64,000 bases of DNA from Bacteroidales bacterium UBA6248 (GTDB lineage: Bacteria; Bacteroidota; Bacteroidia; Bacteroidales; Lentimicrobiaceae): positions 15,622 through 79,621 of the forward strand of contig DJVU01000095.1 of the NCBI GenBank assembly GCA_002441345.1, in the 5' to 3' direction. The number at the start of each line of letters is the position of its first letter. The first letter of the stretch is position 1. Shown here piece by piece: positions 33,416 through 41,768 of the stretch. The notes under the pieces are model-generated. The model ran no database searches. It worked only from the letters and a program-made list of their open reading frames with translations, and was not told the origin of the DNA. A program made the position numbers and the translations under genes.

Positions 33416-34624
33416 ATGCTGAAAAACGTATTTATTCTGATTATAGTGCTTACTGCTTCGTGTGGAAGAGCCCAGACAGGAGGTATAGATGCCGAGCCGG
33501 AAGTTTTATCCACTGTGCGCATTACCACGGGAGCTGAGCGAATGGATGCCTACATCGGTCTGCTCAGGGGCAAGCGGATCGGGGTTGTTGCCAATCAGAC
33601 ATCTTTGGTTGGCCGGATTCATCTGGTAGATACCCTTCTGGAGTCCGGAATAAACTTAGTACGGGTGTTTTCGCCCGAGCATGGTTTCAGGGGAGATGCT
33701 GAAGCCGGTGCATATATCAACAACGAACGGGATGAACGTACCGGGTTGCCGGTGGTTTCGTTGTACGGTTCAAGAAAAAAGCCTGTACCGGCCGATATAG
33801 AAGATCTGGATATGATTTTGTTTGATCTTCAGGATGTCGGAGCCAGATTCTATACCTACATTTCCACGCTCACATACGTTATGGAAGCCTGTGCCGAACA
33901 GGGAATACAGCTGCTTGTTCTCGACAGGCCAAATCCCAACGGATATTACATTGACGGGCCTGTTCTGGAAAAGGAGTTTACCTCCTTTGTAGGGATGCAC
34001 CCGGTTCCGGTGGTTCATGGTATGACTATGGCAGAATATGCCCGAATGGTTAACGGAGAAAAGTGGCTCGCCGGTGCAGTCAAGTGTGATTTGAAATGGG
34101 TTACATGTGAAGGATATACGCATGCCAGCAGGTATTCGCTGCCGGTGCGTCCTTCACCTAACCTTCCCGATTCAGTTGCTGTGGCACTTTATCCCTCTCT
34201 TTGTTTTTTTGAAGGTACGGTTATAAGTGTCGGACGCGGAACGGAAAAGCCATTTAAAGTGATTGGCCATCCTGAATTTCATACAGGAGACTACAGCTTT
34301 ATTCCGAAGAGTATTAAAGGGGTAAGTGAGAATCCTCCTCATAAAGATAAAGTATGCCACGGCTTTGATCTGAGTTCTGCGGCTCCGGATATTACCGAAA
34401 ACGGAGGTCTTCGTCTCGAATATCTTTTATTAATGTACAATACTTTAAAAGAAAAGACACCGTTTTTCAATTCGTTTTTTGAAAAGCTTACCGGTACGGC
34501 GACGCTGAGAAAACAAATAATTGAAGGAAAGCAGGCTGATGAAATCTATGCTTCCTGGAAACCAGGTCTTGATGCATTCAGGGAAGTCAGGGCCAGGTAT
34601 CTGTTATATCCTGACTTTGAATAA
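33416..34624 (+). CDS. DUF1343 lipoprotein, NamZ-like exo-beta-N-acetylmuramidase
   Basis: The product has 402 residues. A lipoprotein signal (VLTASC, Cys16) leads to the two-domain DUF1343 fold. Family landmarks are GVVANQTSLVG, FSPEHGFRGDAEAG, SLYGSRKKPVPADIEDLDM, LFDLQDVGARFYTYISTL, LDRPNPNG and SVGRGTEKPF. The characterised homologue, NamZ of Bacillus subtilis, removes terminal MurNAc from peptidoglycan fragments. Many Bacteroidota have several, used in cell wall recycling. Glu and Asp in EHGFRGD fall in the expected active-site region. It shares a compact promoter region with the divergent LolC/E-like gene. Confidence 0.9.
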   Translation: MLKNVFILIIVLTASCGRAQTGGIDAEPEVLSTVRITTGAERMDAYIGLLRGKRIGVVANQTSLVGRIHLVDTLLESGINLVRVFSPEHGFRGDAEAGAYINNERDERTGLPVVSLYGSRKKPVPADIEDLDMILFDLQDVGARFYTYISTLTYVMEACAEQGIQLLVLDRPNPNGYYIDGPVLEKEFTSFVGMHPVPVVHGMTMAEYARMVNGEKWLAGAVKCDLKWVTCEGYTHASRYSLPVRPSPNLPDSVAVALYPSLCFFEGTVISVGRGTEKPFKVIGHPEFHTGDYSFIPKSIKGVSENPPHKDKVCHGFDLSSAAPDITENGGLRLEYLLLMYNTLKEKTPFFNSFFEKLTGTATLRKQIIEGKQADEIYASWKPGLDAFREVRARYLLYPDFE

Positions 34625-34657
34625 AAAAAACGCAGGCGTCGGGCCTGCGTTTTTTTT
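34623..34657. terminator. Bidirectional terminator
   Basis: AACGCAGGC (34629-34637) pairs with GCCTGCGTT (34643-34651). An A run lies to the left and an eight-T run to the right, so it can end both the DUF1343 gene and the convergent aminotransferase gene. Confidence 0.85.
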
Positions 34658-34669
34658 ATGCCGGTACTG

Positions 34670-35869
34670 TTAAATGGTTCGGCCGGGATAAACCATCAGT
34701 GCTTCTTCGATGCACTTAACAGCATTACTGAGGTCTTCTTTGTTAAGGACATAAGCAATGCGGGCTTCATTTTTCCCAAGACCCGGGCTGGCGTAAAAGC
34801 CGGCTGCGGGTGCAAGCATGACGGTTTGTCCTTTATAGTTGAACTCTTCCAGCAGCCAGATGCAGAAATTTTCAGCATCGTCGACAGGCAGGCTGATGAC
34901 CGTATAGAAAGCACCTTTGGGCATTGGTGCATAAACACCGGGTATTTTATTCAGTTCATTAATAATAAGGTCTCTGCGTGAGATATATTCATCGTATACT
35001 TCTTTGAAGTAGGATGGTGGAGTATCGAGGGATGCTTCTCCAATCACCTGTCCGAGGGAAGGCGGGCTCAGGCGGGCCTGGGCAAATTTGAGGGCTGTGG
35101 AGATAAGCTTTTTGTTTTTGGAAATCAGCGCTCCGATTCTGACACCGCATTCGCTGTAGCGTTTAGATACGGAATCCATTAGCACTGCATGATCTTCGAG
35201 ACCCTCAAGATTCATGACGGAAAAATGGGTATTGCCATCGTAGCAGAATTCCCTGTAAACTTCGTCTGCAAAAAGATAGAGATCATGTTTGAGAACGATG
35301 TCGCGCAGTTGCATCAGTTCTTCCCTGCTATACAGATAGCCGGTGGGGTTATTCGGGTTGCACACCATGATAGCTTTGGTTCTTGGTGTGATGGCTTTTT
35401 CGAACTCCGAAACGTCGGGCAGGGCGAAGCCGTTTGAAATGCTGCTGGTAATGGGAACAACCCTTACGCCTGCGGCCAGGGCAAATGCATTATAATTTGT
35501 ATAAAACGGTTCGGGGATAATTACTTCATCGCCCGGGTTAAGGCAAACTTTGAAAGCGAAAGAGATAGCTTCGGAACCTCCGGTAGTGATGAGGATATCG
35601 TTGTGATCTACGCCGATACCTATGTTCTGATAATAAACAGCAAGTTTGCGGCGGTACGACTCGTTTCCGGCAGAGTGGCTGTACTCAATGACTTTCTGAT
35701 CGAAATTGCGGACAGCATTCAGAGCAACGTCGGGGGTTTGGATATCGGGCTGACCGATGTTGAGGTGGTAAACCTTTGTACCTCTTTTTTTTGCCGCTTC
35801 GGCATACGGGACCAGTTTACGAATGGGGGATGCGGGCATTTGGCAACCGCGTTCAGAGATTTTCGGCAT
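34670..35869 (-). CDS. Class I/II PLP-dependent aminotransferase
   Basis: A 399-residue fold-type I enzyme. HLNIGQPDIQTPD is near the N-terminus, NPNNPTG at 171-177, the PLP-phosphate region ITTGGSEAI is near 95, ADEVY near 201, and the Schiff-base lysine is Lys236 (SVSKRYSECGVRIG). It is related to the AspC/AlaA-type aspartate and alanine aminotransferases. Specificity cannot be fixed from sequence alone. A complete promoter sits upstream at 35910-35939 and the bidirectional terminator downstream, so it is a single-gene unit. Confidence 0.9.
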   Translation of the reverse strand: MPKISERGCQMPASPIRKLVPYAEAAKKRGTKVYHLNIGQPDIQTPDVALNAVRNFDQKVIEYSHSAGNESYRRKLAVYYQNIGIGVDHNDILITTGGSEAISFAFKVCLNPGDEVIIPEPFYTNYNAFALAAGVRVVPITSSISNGFALPDVSEFEKAITPRTKAIMVCNPNNPTGYLYSREELMQLRDIVLKHDLYLFADEVYREFCYDGNTHFSVMNLEGLEDHAVLMDSVSKRYSECGVRIGALISKNKKLISTALKFAQARLSPPSLGQVIGEASLDTPPSYFKEVYDEYISRRDLIINELNKIPGVYAPMPKGAFYTVISLPVDDAENFCIWLLEEFNYKGQTVMLAPAAGFYASPGLGKNEARIAYVLNKEDLSNAVKCIEEALMVYPGRTI

Positions 35870-35909
35870 GATTTATATTTTTAGGCTGTGATTCGATCAA
35901 AATCCGGAG

Positions 35910-35939
35910 CAAAGGTATAAGCAAAATCCGGAGTAACAA
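35910..35939 (-). promoter_or_regulatory. Bacteroidota-type promoter for the aminotransferase
   Basis: On the minus strand TTG (35937-35939), 19 bases and TACCTTTG (35910-35917) match the consensus, about 40 bases ahead of the ATG. Confidence 0.75.
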
Positions 35940-36055
35940 ATTTGCCGGAACGATTTTCAGTTTATATTGCTGAAAACGGCATGTCAGGACGGATTTATTC
36001 GTCTTTTCCGGATGCAAGAGCAGGAGAAAGGATGGCTTTAAGATTGCAATAAAGC

Positions 36056-36079
36056 AAAAAAGCCGGCAGAAACCGGCTT
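36056..36079 (-). terminator. Rho-independent terminator after the DUF1573 gene
   Basis: On the minus strand AAGCCGG (36073-36079) pairs with CCGGCTT (36060-36066), followed by a T run (A run 36056-36061 on the plus strand). It lies 24 bases past the stop. Confidence 0.75.
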
Positions 36080-36102
36080 AAATCTGGCAGACCTAAAGAG
36101 AT

Positions 36103-36573
36103 TTATTTTGCTACAGGCGTAGTTCCGGGGCTAACCGGTTTTTCCGGGATCAGGCTTTCTTCATTTTTCTTGATGATGTTACCGGAAATTCTGAGTACTA
36201 CGGGTGTGTTTTTCGCATTCGACATTACCGTAACCGATTTGTTAATCGGGCCCATTCGGTTGGTGTCGTATTTGACCTTGATTGTTGATTTTTTACCCGG
36301 GAGAATTGGTTCTCTGGGCCATTGGGGAACGGTACAACCGCAGGAAGATCTGACGCTCGAAAGGATCAGGGGTTCCTTACCGGTGTTGGTAAATTCAAAC
36401 TCGCAGTTTCCATCGCCGCCAACGTACAGGGTGCCGTAATCGTGTACGGTTTTATCGAATGAGATCTCTGCTGCATTGGGATTGTTTTCTGTTGCTTCCT
36501 GTTTTACTTCCTGTGCGTGACTGAGCTGAATGCCAAAAAGTATTACTGTCAGAAGTGTTAGCGCTTTTTTCAT
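36103..36573 (-). CDS. DUF1573 exported protein
   Basis: The product has 156 residues from the ATG at 36573. It has a signal peptide (MKKALTLLTVILFGIQLSHAQ) and one DUF1573 immunoglobulin-like domain with the family pattern FDKTVHDYGTL, EFTNTGKEPLIL, SSCGCTVPQWP and IKVKYDTNRMGP. The role of DUF1573 is unknown, although it is abundant in Bacteroidota exported proteins; the Cys pair in SCGC is conserved. The upstream in-frame ATG (36597) is rejected because it would bury the signal peptide. TAAATTTG on the minus strand (36616-36623) is the -7 element. Confidence 0.88.
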   Translation of the reverse strand: MKKALTLLTVILFGIQLSHAQEVKQEATENNPNAAEISFDKTVHDYGTLYVGGDGNCEFEFTNTGKEPLILSSVRSSCGCTVPQWPREPILPGKKSTIKVKYDTNRMGPINKSVTVMSNAKNTPVVLRISGNIIKKNEESLIPEKPVSPGTTPVAK

Positions 36574-36752
36574 CGGTATTAGATTTTTGATGAACAATTA
36601 TGTCCTTAGCAAGGACAAATTTAATGGATAAATTCCGGAATTGTAAAGAAATTTAGACTTTTTGCATTTCACAAAGTTTGTGCCATCTTTCAGAAAATAA
36701 TATTTTTTTTCTCGATCAAGTTCCTTTACTTTACGGATTAATTCAATAACTC

Positions 36753-37268
36753 ATGAAAAGTAACCGTTTTGTCCTGTTCTTTTTTCTCGCGGCGCTTTTT
36801 CTTGTTTCCTGTAATTCGTCGCGTAAAGCTGCGCGAGAGAATGTTCCGGTATCGGGAGCCATAATGGTATCACCGCCGGTTATTATTTATCAGACCCGTG
36901 CCGATTACCGGATGCATGTTCCGGTAATTCTGTCGGAAGACCGGAAATCACTCCTCTCCTATCCTGCTCCGGGCGATGTATATTATCAGGGAGAGCTGGC
37001 ATATCCTCTGGAGCTTGAGAACGGATATTTGCTCGATCGCAGGGGTATTGGTCCGGGAGTAGCATTTTTAAAATACACCTACTACGAATACAGCAGGCTG
37101 GATAAAACGCCTTCGCAAGCCGAGCTAATGAACCTGATACTTGACAGTGATCCCTTGACGGTAATGTATCATTGCGGACAGAGACATGAATACAAGGATT
37201 TGGTTAACGAACTTAATGAATTAATAAGGAGTGGTAAAGTTGCTAATTATAAGCGACTTGACGATTGA
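36753..37268 (+). CDS. Hypothetical lipoprotein
   Basis: A 171-residue protein with a clear lipoprotein signal (FLVSC, Cys20). After it come a low-complexity linker and a compact domain containing VIIYQTRADYRMHVPVILSE, KSLLSYPAPGDV, LLDRRGIGPGVAFLKYTY and LILDSDPLTVMYHCG. Proteins of this layout recur in Bacteroidales, but I do not recognise a characterised function. It stands alone with no visible partner genes. Confidence 0.8.
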   Translation: MKSNRFVLFFFLAALFLVSCNSSRKAARENVPVSGAIMVSPPVIIYQTRADYRMHVPVILSEDRKSLLSYPAPGDVYYQGELAYPLELENGYLLDRRGIGPGVAFLKYTYYEYSRLDKTPSQAELMNLILDSDPLTVMYHCGQRHEYKDLVNELNELIRSGKVANYKRLDD

Positions 37269-37545
37269 TTGTATTCGAATACGGTCCGCCATCAGGGTGG
37301 TAAAAATTTTACCTGGAAATTAAAAATTCATTAAATTCAGGTTGAGCCGGCTTGAGTTCGGGTTATCACCGCTCATTTAATGCGTATTTTTGTAACGCGA
37401 AATCAGGGATACTATTGATGAATGTTGCCGAATCATGTTTCTGCTCTTTGCGCATGTCGGGTTCACTGCCGGTCAGGGAAAGGCATATCACCCGGAACAT
37501 CACAGCCCTGCATAATCGCACTATTTTTCACCAAACCATCGTACA
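37269..37545. other. Gap upstream of the DAK2-DegV gene
   Basis: TATTTTTG at 37385-37392 is a promoter -7 match, implying a leader of about 145 nt before the TTG start at 37546. The short ORF inside this leader shows no conserved pattern and I do not call it. Confidence 0.5.
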
Positions 37546-39360
37546 TTGAACAAGACTACCAAACAGGTAACGGAGCTTGATGGTAAAACGCTCTATTACA
37601 GCTTTCTGGCTGGAGCTCAAAAAATATTTGAAAACCAGGTACTGATCAATAAAATAAATGTGTTTCCGGTAGCAGATGCTGACACGGGAACCAACCTGGC
37701 TTCCACCATGCGCTCCATTGTGGAGAGTCCGATACCTACAGCAGATGTAAAAGTGACCGCTGCGGCACTGGCAGATGCGGCCCTCAGCGGAGCCCGCGGC
37801 AACTCCGGAATTATTTTTGCCCAGTTTATATATGGCTTCAGTAATGAAATTCAGAAACACGAGACTGTAAGCGTTGATACTTTTGCAGAAGTAGTGAAGA
37901 AGGCAGTTACCTATGCTTACGAAGCAATTGCAAATCCGGTTGAAGGTACTATGATTACCGTTATTCGTGAATGGGCTGAATTTATTTACATTCTGAAGGA
38001 TACCATTCAGGACTTCATTGAACTGCTGGCAAAGGCATATCAAAAAGCGTTAGAATCGCTGCAGTCGACCACCCTTCAGCTGGAAACACTTGCAAAATCG
38101 AATGTGGTGGATGCAGGTGCAAAAGGCTTTGTTGTATTTCTGCAGGGTATGGTTGAATTTGTGAAAGCAGGCGAGCTGAGAAAGCTGCTTTCCGGAAGGG
38201 AAACGGTGGTAATTGCTGACTCTGAAATTGTTTCACACGATGAAATTACCTTCAGGTATTGCACAGAAGCTATGCTGCTTCTGGATGAAAAGAAGAAAGC
38301 AGATCTGAGTCTGGTCAGAAAATCCATTGCTCATATGGGCGATTCCATGGTCGTTGCCGGCTCCGCTAAAAAAATGCGGGTGCATATTCACAGCGACCAT
38401 CCCGCCAAGGTGATGAAGGTGTTGTCGCGCTATGGTAACATCACGTACCAGAAGGTAGACGATATGGTAATGCAGAAAGAAGTTGCAGCAAATGCCAAAT
38501 TTCCTGTTGCCATCCTTACCGACTCTACCTGCGACCTGCCTCAGGAGATAATTGAACAGTATCAGCTGCACATCGTTCCTCTGAGCGTGCATTTCGGCGA
38601 AAATTATTTTCTCGACCGTTTGACGATAATGCCGGCTCAGTTTTATTCCATGATTGATAAATCACCGGTTTATCCGACTACCGCACAACCTGCCTATAAG
38701 GATTTCTTTAACCGATATTCCTATCTGGCTAGTCATTATGAGTCTATTATAGGATTTCACATCAGTTCTAAAATGAGCGGTACATGGAGCAACAGTTCCA
38801 AAGCCTCACATGCAGTTTCCGAACACAGTGGTAAGAAAATCAGCGTAATTGACTCGAAGAGGTTATCGAGTGGTCTCGGGCTGATTGTTATAAGAGCTGC
38901 CAAAGAACTTGAACAGGGCACTACGCACGATGAAATTGTAAGCAAGTCTGCCGGTTGGTCGAAGAATACGAAAATATTTGTTTCATCGCGTACCATAAAA
39001 TATATGGTTAAAAGCGGCAGGGTGAGTCATACCAAAGGATTCATAGGCTCGTTGCTGAATCTGAAACCGATTGTTACAGTGAATGATGAAGGCAAAACCG
39101 AGGTTTTTGGCAAGCCATTTACCGAAAAAGCGAGTATGGAGTTGATTATGACCCGTATCCGGAATCTGGCTGAAGGCCGCAGGATATGGGGGTATTCCAT
39201 TTCTCATGCACGCAATCTGGCCGGAGCAGGCTGGTATTCGGAGCAAATGCGGGAATTGTGCGGACTGGAACCTGAATTCATCAACGATGCATCACCCGTT
39301 CTGGGTGTAAATGCGGGCCCCGGTGTGGTTGCACTTTCGGTGATGTTTGAAGACCAATAG
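37546..39360 (+). CDS. DAK2-DegV fusion protein (fatty acid kinase FakA + FakB type)
   Basis: The 604-residue protein joins two proteins that are separate in Firmicutes. Residues about 10-205 form a DAK2 kinase domain with the nucleotide/metal site VADADTGTN (42-50) and SGARGNSG. A FakA-like middle domain runs to about 310. The rest is a DegV fatty acid-binding domain starting ILTDSTCDLP (Asp326), with later GFHISSKMSGT and KSGRVS motifs. FakA/FakB phosphorylates exogenous fatty acids to acyl-phosphate. The fusion would bring substrate carrier and kinase together. The start is TTG at 37546; no ATG fits. Confidence 0.9.
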   Translation: MNKTTKQVTELDGKTLYYSFLAGAQKIFENQVLINKINVFPVADADTGTNLASTMRSIVESPIPTADVKVTAAALADAALSGARGNSGIIFAQFIYGFSNEIQKHETVSVDTFAEVVKKAVTYAYEAIANPVEGTMITVIREWAEFIYILKDTIQDFIELLAKAYQKALESLQSTTLQLETLAKSNVVDAGAKGFVVFLQGMVEFVKAGELRKLLSGRETVVIADSEIVSHDEITFRYCTEAMLLLDEKKKADLSLVRKSIAHMGDSMVVAGSAKKMRVHIHSDHPAKVMKVLSRYGNITYQKVDDMVMQKEVAANAKFPVAILTDSTCDLPQEIIEQYQLHIVPLSVHFGENYFLDRLTIMPAQFYSMIDKSPVYPTTAQPAYKDFFNRYSYLASHYESIIGFHISSKMSGTWSNSSKASHAVSEHSGKKISVIDSKRLSSGLGLIVIRAAKELEQGTTHDEIVSKSAGWSKNTKIFVSSRTIKYMVKSGRVSHTKGFIGSLLNLKPIVTVNDEGKTEVFGKPFTEKASMELIMTRIRNLAEGRRIWGYSISHARNLAGAGWYSEQMRELCGLEPEFINDASPVLGVNAGPGVVALSVMFEDQ

Positions 39361-39385
39361 TCCTCTGCCCTTTTAATTAAGCGGA

Positions 39386-40477
39386 TCAGACGCGTACATG
39401 AAAACCGGCTGACACCATTTCATTGATTCGAAAACGTTCGTATGCCTCCTGATTCAGGGGGTAATCCCAGCAACCCATACGGTGCTTGATAATACCGCCA
39501 AAGCCTGTTTTAAACCGGTAAAGTCCGTACATAGGATGCGATGGATCGGCTTTTCCGCTGATTCCAAACAGGTCGTATTCCGTACAGCCCTTTTCTCTGC
39601 TCATCAGTATTGCATTCCATTGCAGTAAATACGGAGCCATCATATCGCGGTGGTGAGAGGCGGATGCTCCGTAAAGATACGTGGCACGATCGCCTGAAAA
39701 GGCCAGGAACATCCCTGCAAGGGGCTCCCCCTGATATTCGGCCAGCAAAAGCGTGATTTCTGCCGGTGAAATCGTTTCCTCCGCCTGAGTCGATAAAACC
39801 TGCCGGAAATAGTCCTTTTTTTCAGAGACAATATGGTTTCTTTGTACGGTATTGTCGTACAGCCTATACCATTCATCGAGTCCGGATGTGTCTGCTACCC
39901 TTACATTTATGTTTTTTCTTGCCGACAAACGTATGTTATAACGGGTTTTGGACTTCATCTCCATGAGCAGCTCGTCCGGATCGCGGTCGAGTGGCAATAC
40001 CACAGTATTTGAAGGCAAAATGTTCGTGGGAGCTTTTCTCAGATTCCAGTTGGAAGTTCCCATATTGAAACGCATCTCCTGAAGAGGTATCTCGGGCCAT
40101 TCGGTTTCATCACCAGCCCACAGCGACGGCCATTCAAGGTCATAACGGATGTTAAGGCAGCGTTCGGGCAGAAAAGGCCTCAGTGCTTCGGACAGCGACT
40201 CCAGCCAGAGTCCCCGCAACTCTTCGCTGGGAACGATTTCAGGGCCGTAAGGGGCATAGGCAATAACCCCCTCCTGCCCTGTTTCCTTGAGCAGAATCAG
40301 AATATCGCCGTTATGCGACCAAAATCCGAAACGCTGCGGGTCGGGTTCGAATATGTCGAACGCCAGCGGATACCATCCGGTTTTGTGTTTGAACTTTGCC
40401 CAGAATGCTGTCTGCTGTAAAATGCCTGTTGGTACAATCTCTTTTGTTTTCTTTAAGCTGACCTTTACCGGTTCCAT
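39386..40477 (-). CDS. FemAB-like peptidoglycan interpeptide-bridge aminoacyltransferase
   Basis: A 363-residue protein with two GNAT-like subdomains. The features are an N-terminal domain (PTGILQQTAFWAKFKHKTGW), KSKTRYNIRLSARKNINVRV in the middle and FLAFSGDRATYLYGASA followed by NAILMSREKGCTEYDLFGIS. These match FemABX transferases, which move amino acids from tRNA to the peptidoglycan precursor lipid II. Bacteroidota generally have unbridged peptidoglycan, so the acceptor is uncertain; the protein may act in envelope lipid or polysaccharide modification. A full promoter lies at 40670-40700, about 190 bases upstream. Confidence 0.85.
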   Translation of the reverse strand: MEPVKVSLKKTKEIVPTGILQQTAFWAKFKHKTGWYPLAFDIFEPDPQRFGFWSHNGDILILLKETGQEGVIAYAPYGPEIVPSEELRGLWLESLSEALRPFLPERCLNIRYDLEWPSLWAGDETEWPEIPLQEMRFNMGTSNWNLRKAPTNILPSNTVVLPLDRDPDELLMEMKSKTRYNIRLSARKNINVRVADTSGLDEWYRLYDNTVQRNHIVSEKKDYFRQVLSTQAEETISPAEITLLLAEYQGEPLAGMFLAFSGDRATYLYGASASHHRDMMAPYLLQWNAILMSREKGCTEYDLFGISGKADPSHPMYGLYRFKTGFGGIIKHRMGCWDYPLNQEAYERFRINEMVSAGFHVRV

Positions 40478-40782
40478 GATTAAGGTTTGTGAAATAAAAT
40501 GAAAGTTGCCGGTTCATTGGAAACCGGAAAAAAACTATGATTTAAAAGTATGGACAGGGAATATTTTTTTGCCCGGATGCTAAATCAGGGTGGAGTGATA
40601 TGTTCCGGGCTTTCCGGGAATTTTGGGCCTGAGCTTTACGAATTTCATTATCGGTATATAAGCAGGCTGCAAAGGTAAAACGAATAATGTTTTATATCAA
40701 CCTCTTCTCATAATTCGCCTCATTTTAAGTAATTACATGTCATCGTATAGTCTAAAGCTGTAATTTTACGAAAAACTGCATT
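40478..40782. other. Gap between the divergent FemAB-like and DUF1295 genes
   Basis: This 305-base gap holds the FemAB-like promoter (40670-40700), so its transcript would have a leader of about 185 nt. A short CCGGTT/AACCGG inverted repeat lies inside the leader near 40509-40527. Nothing else of note. Confidence 0.5.
40670..40700 (-). promoter_or_regulatory. Bacteroidota-type promoter for the FemAB-like gene
   Basis: On the minus strand TTG (40698-40700), 20 bases and TACCTTTG (40670-40677) match the consensus. Confidence 0.7.
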
Positions 40783-41556
40783 ATGGAATATCTGCTTGCC
40801 TCTGCAATCATCGTATTCTGCTACATGAGTGCGATTTTTATCCTGGCGATTCTCCTGAAGGACAATTCCATTGTAGATATTGCCTGGGGAGGCGGATTCA
40901 TACTTCTTGCAACTGCGGCAGCGATTGATGCGGGAATTCAGAATCTTAAACAACTTCTTACAATTGCAGCCGTATTTTTATGGGGTATCAGGCTTTCGGT
41001 GTATATATTTCTCCGAAACCGCGGCAATGGAGAGGATTTCCGTTATGCCGCATGGCGTAAAGCCTGGAAATGGTTTTACGTCCGCAGTTTTTTGCAGGTT
41101 TTTATGCTTCAGGGATTTATAATGCTGGTCGTGGCATGGCCGGTGTTACATATCCTGTATCGGGGTGCAGCCATAAAAGCTGGAGTTATGGATGCAGCAG
41201 GATTGCTGATTTTTGCCTGCGGATTTTATCTTGAACTTAAGGCTGACCGGCAGATGAAGCTGTTTGCCGCAGATCCCGTTAACAAAGGGAAGCTGATTAC
41301 AACCGGCTTGTGGAAATACTCAAGGCATCCGAACTATTTCGGCGAAGCGTTGCTTTGGTGGGGTATCTGGCTTCTGGCAGTTCCTGTAACGGATGGACTT
41401 TTCACCATTGCAGGGCCTGTGCTGATTACCTTGCTTCTCCGTTATGTTTCCGGCGTTCCTATGCTTGAAAAAAAGCTGGAAGCAAGAGACGGATGGGCTG
41501 AATATAAAGCAAAAACCCCTGTTTTTATACCATTTTTACCGACGCGAAAAACCTGA
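40783..41556 (+). CDS. DUF1295 membrane protein (steroid 5-alpha-reductase-like)
   Basis: A 257-residue polytopic protein with about seven hydrophobic segments. The C-terminal hallmark is KLITTGLWKYSRHPNYFGEA, followed by LLWWGIWLLAVP. This pattern (SRHPNYFGE) marks DUF1295/ICMT-like membrane reductases and methyltransferases. EDFRYAAWRKAWKWFYVRSF is the other family landmark. Substrates are probably lipids; the actual reaction is unknown. The ATG lies about 40 bases downstream of TAATTTTA, one base from the promoter -7 consensus. Confidence 0.87.
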   Translation: MEYLLASAIIVFCYMSAIFILAILLKDNSIVDIAWGGGFILLATAAAIDAGIQNLKQLLTIAAVFLWGIRLSVYIFLRNRGNGEDFRYAAWRKAWKWFYVRSFLQVFMLQGFIMLVVAWPVLHILYRGAAIKAGVMDAAGLLIFACGFYLELKADRQMKLFAADPVNKGKLITTGLWKYSRHPNYFGEALLWWGIWLLAVPVTDGLFTIAGPVLITLLLRYVSGVPMLEKKLEARDGWAEYKAKTPVFIPFLPTRKT

Positions 41557-41768
41557 AAGCCTTGCAGCGCAGTAATTTTCGGGTTTCTGGATTCGATAAT
41601 CCGGCAATTTTATTTCCGGATTTTCCACTGTTTGCGGGAATTTATACCTTCGCAGCACCTTTTAACCAACCTTTGCCGGATCGTGAAAAGGAACAAATTA
41701 TACGGACTGAGGGAGGATTCAGACCGCTGGCTTTATGTTCAGAAAAAAAATAAATAAAAATATCAGCT

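Noticed and set aside
37352..37549. Small ORF of 65 residues upstream of the DAK2-DegV gene
   Set aside because: It spans the promoter -7 element, shows no conserved features and looks like random composition.
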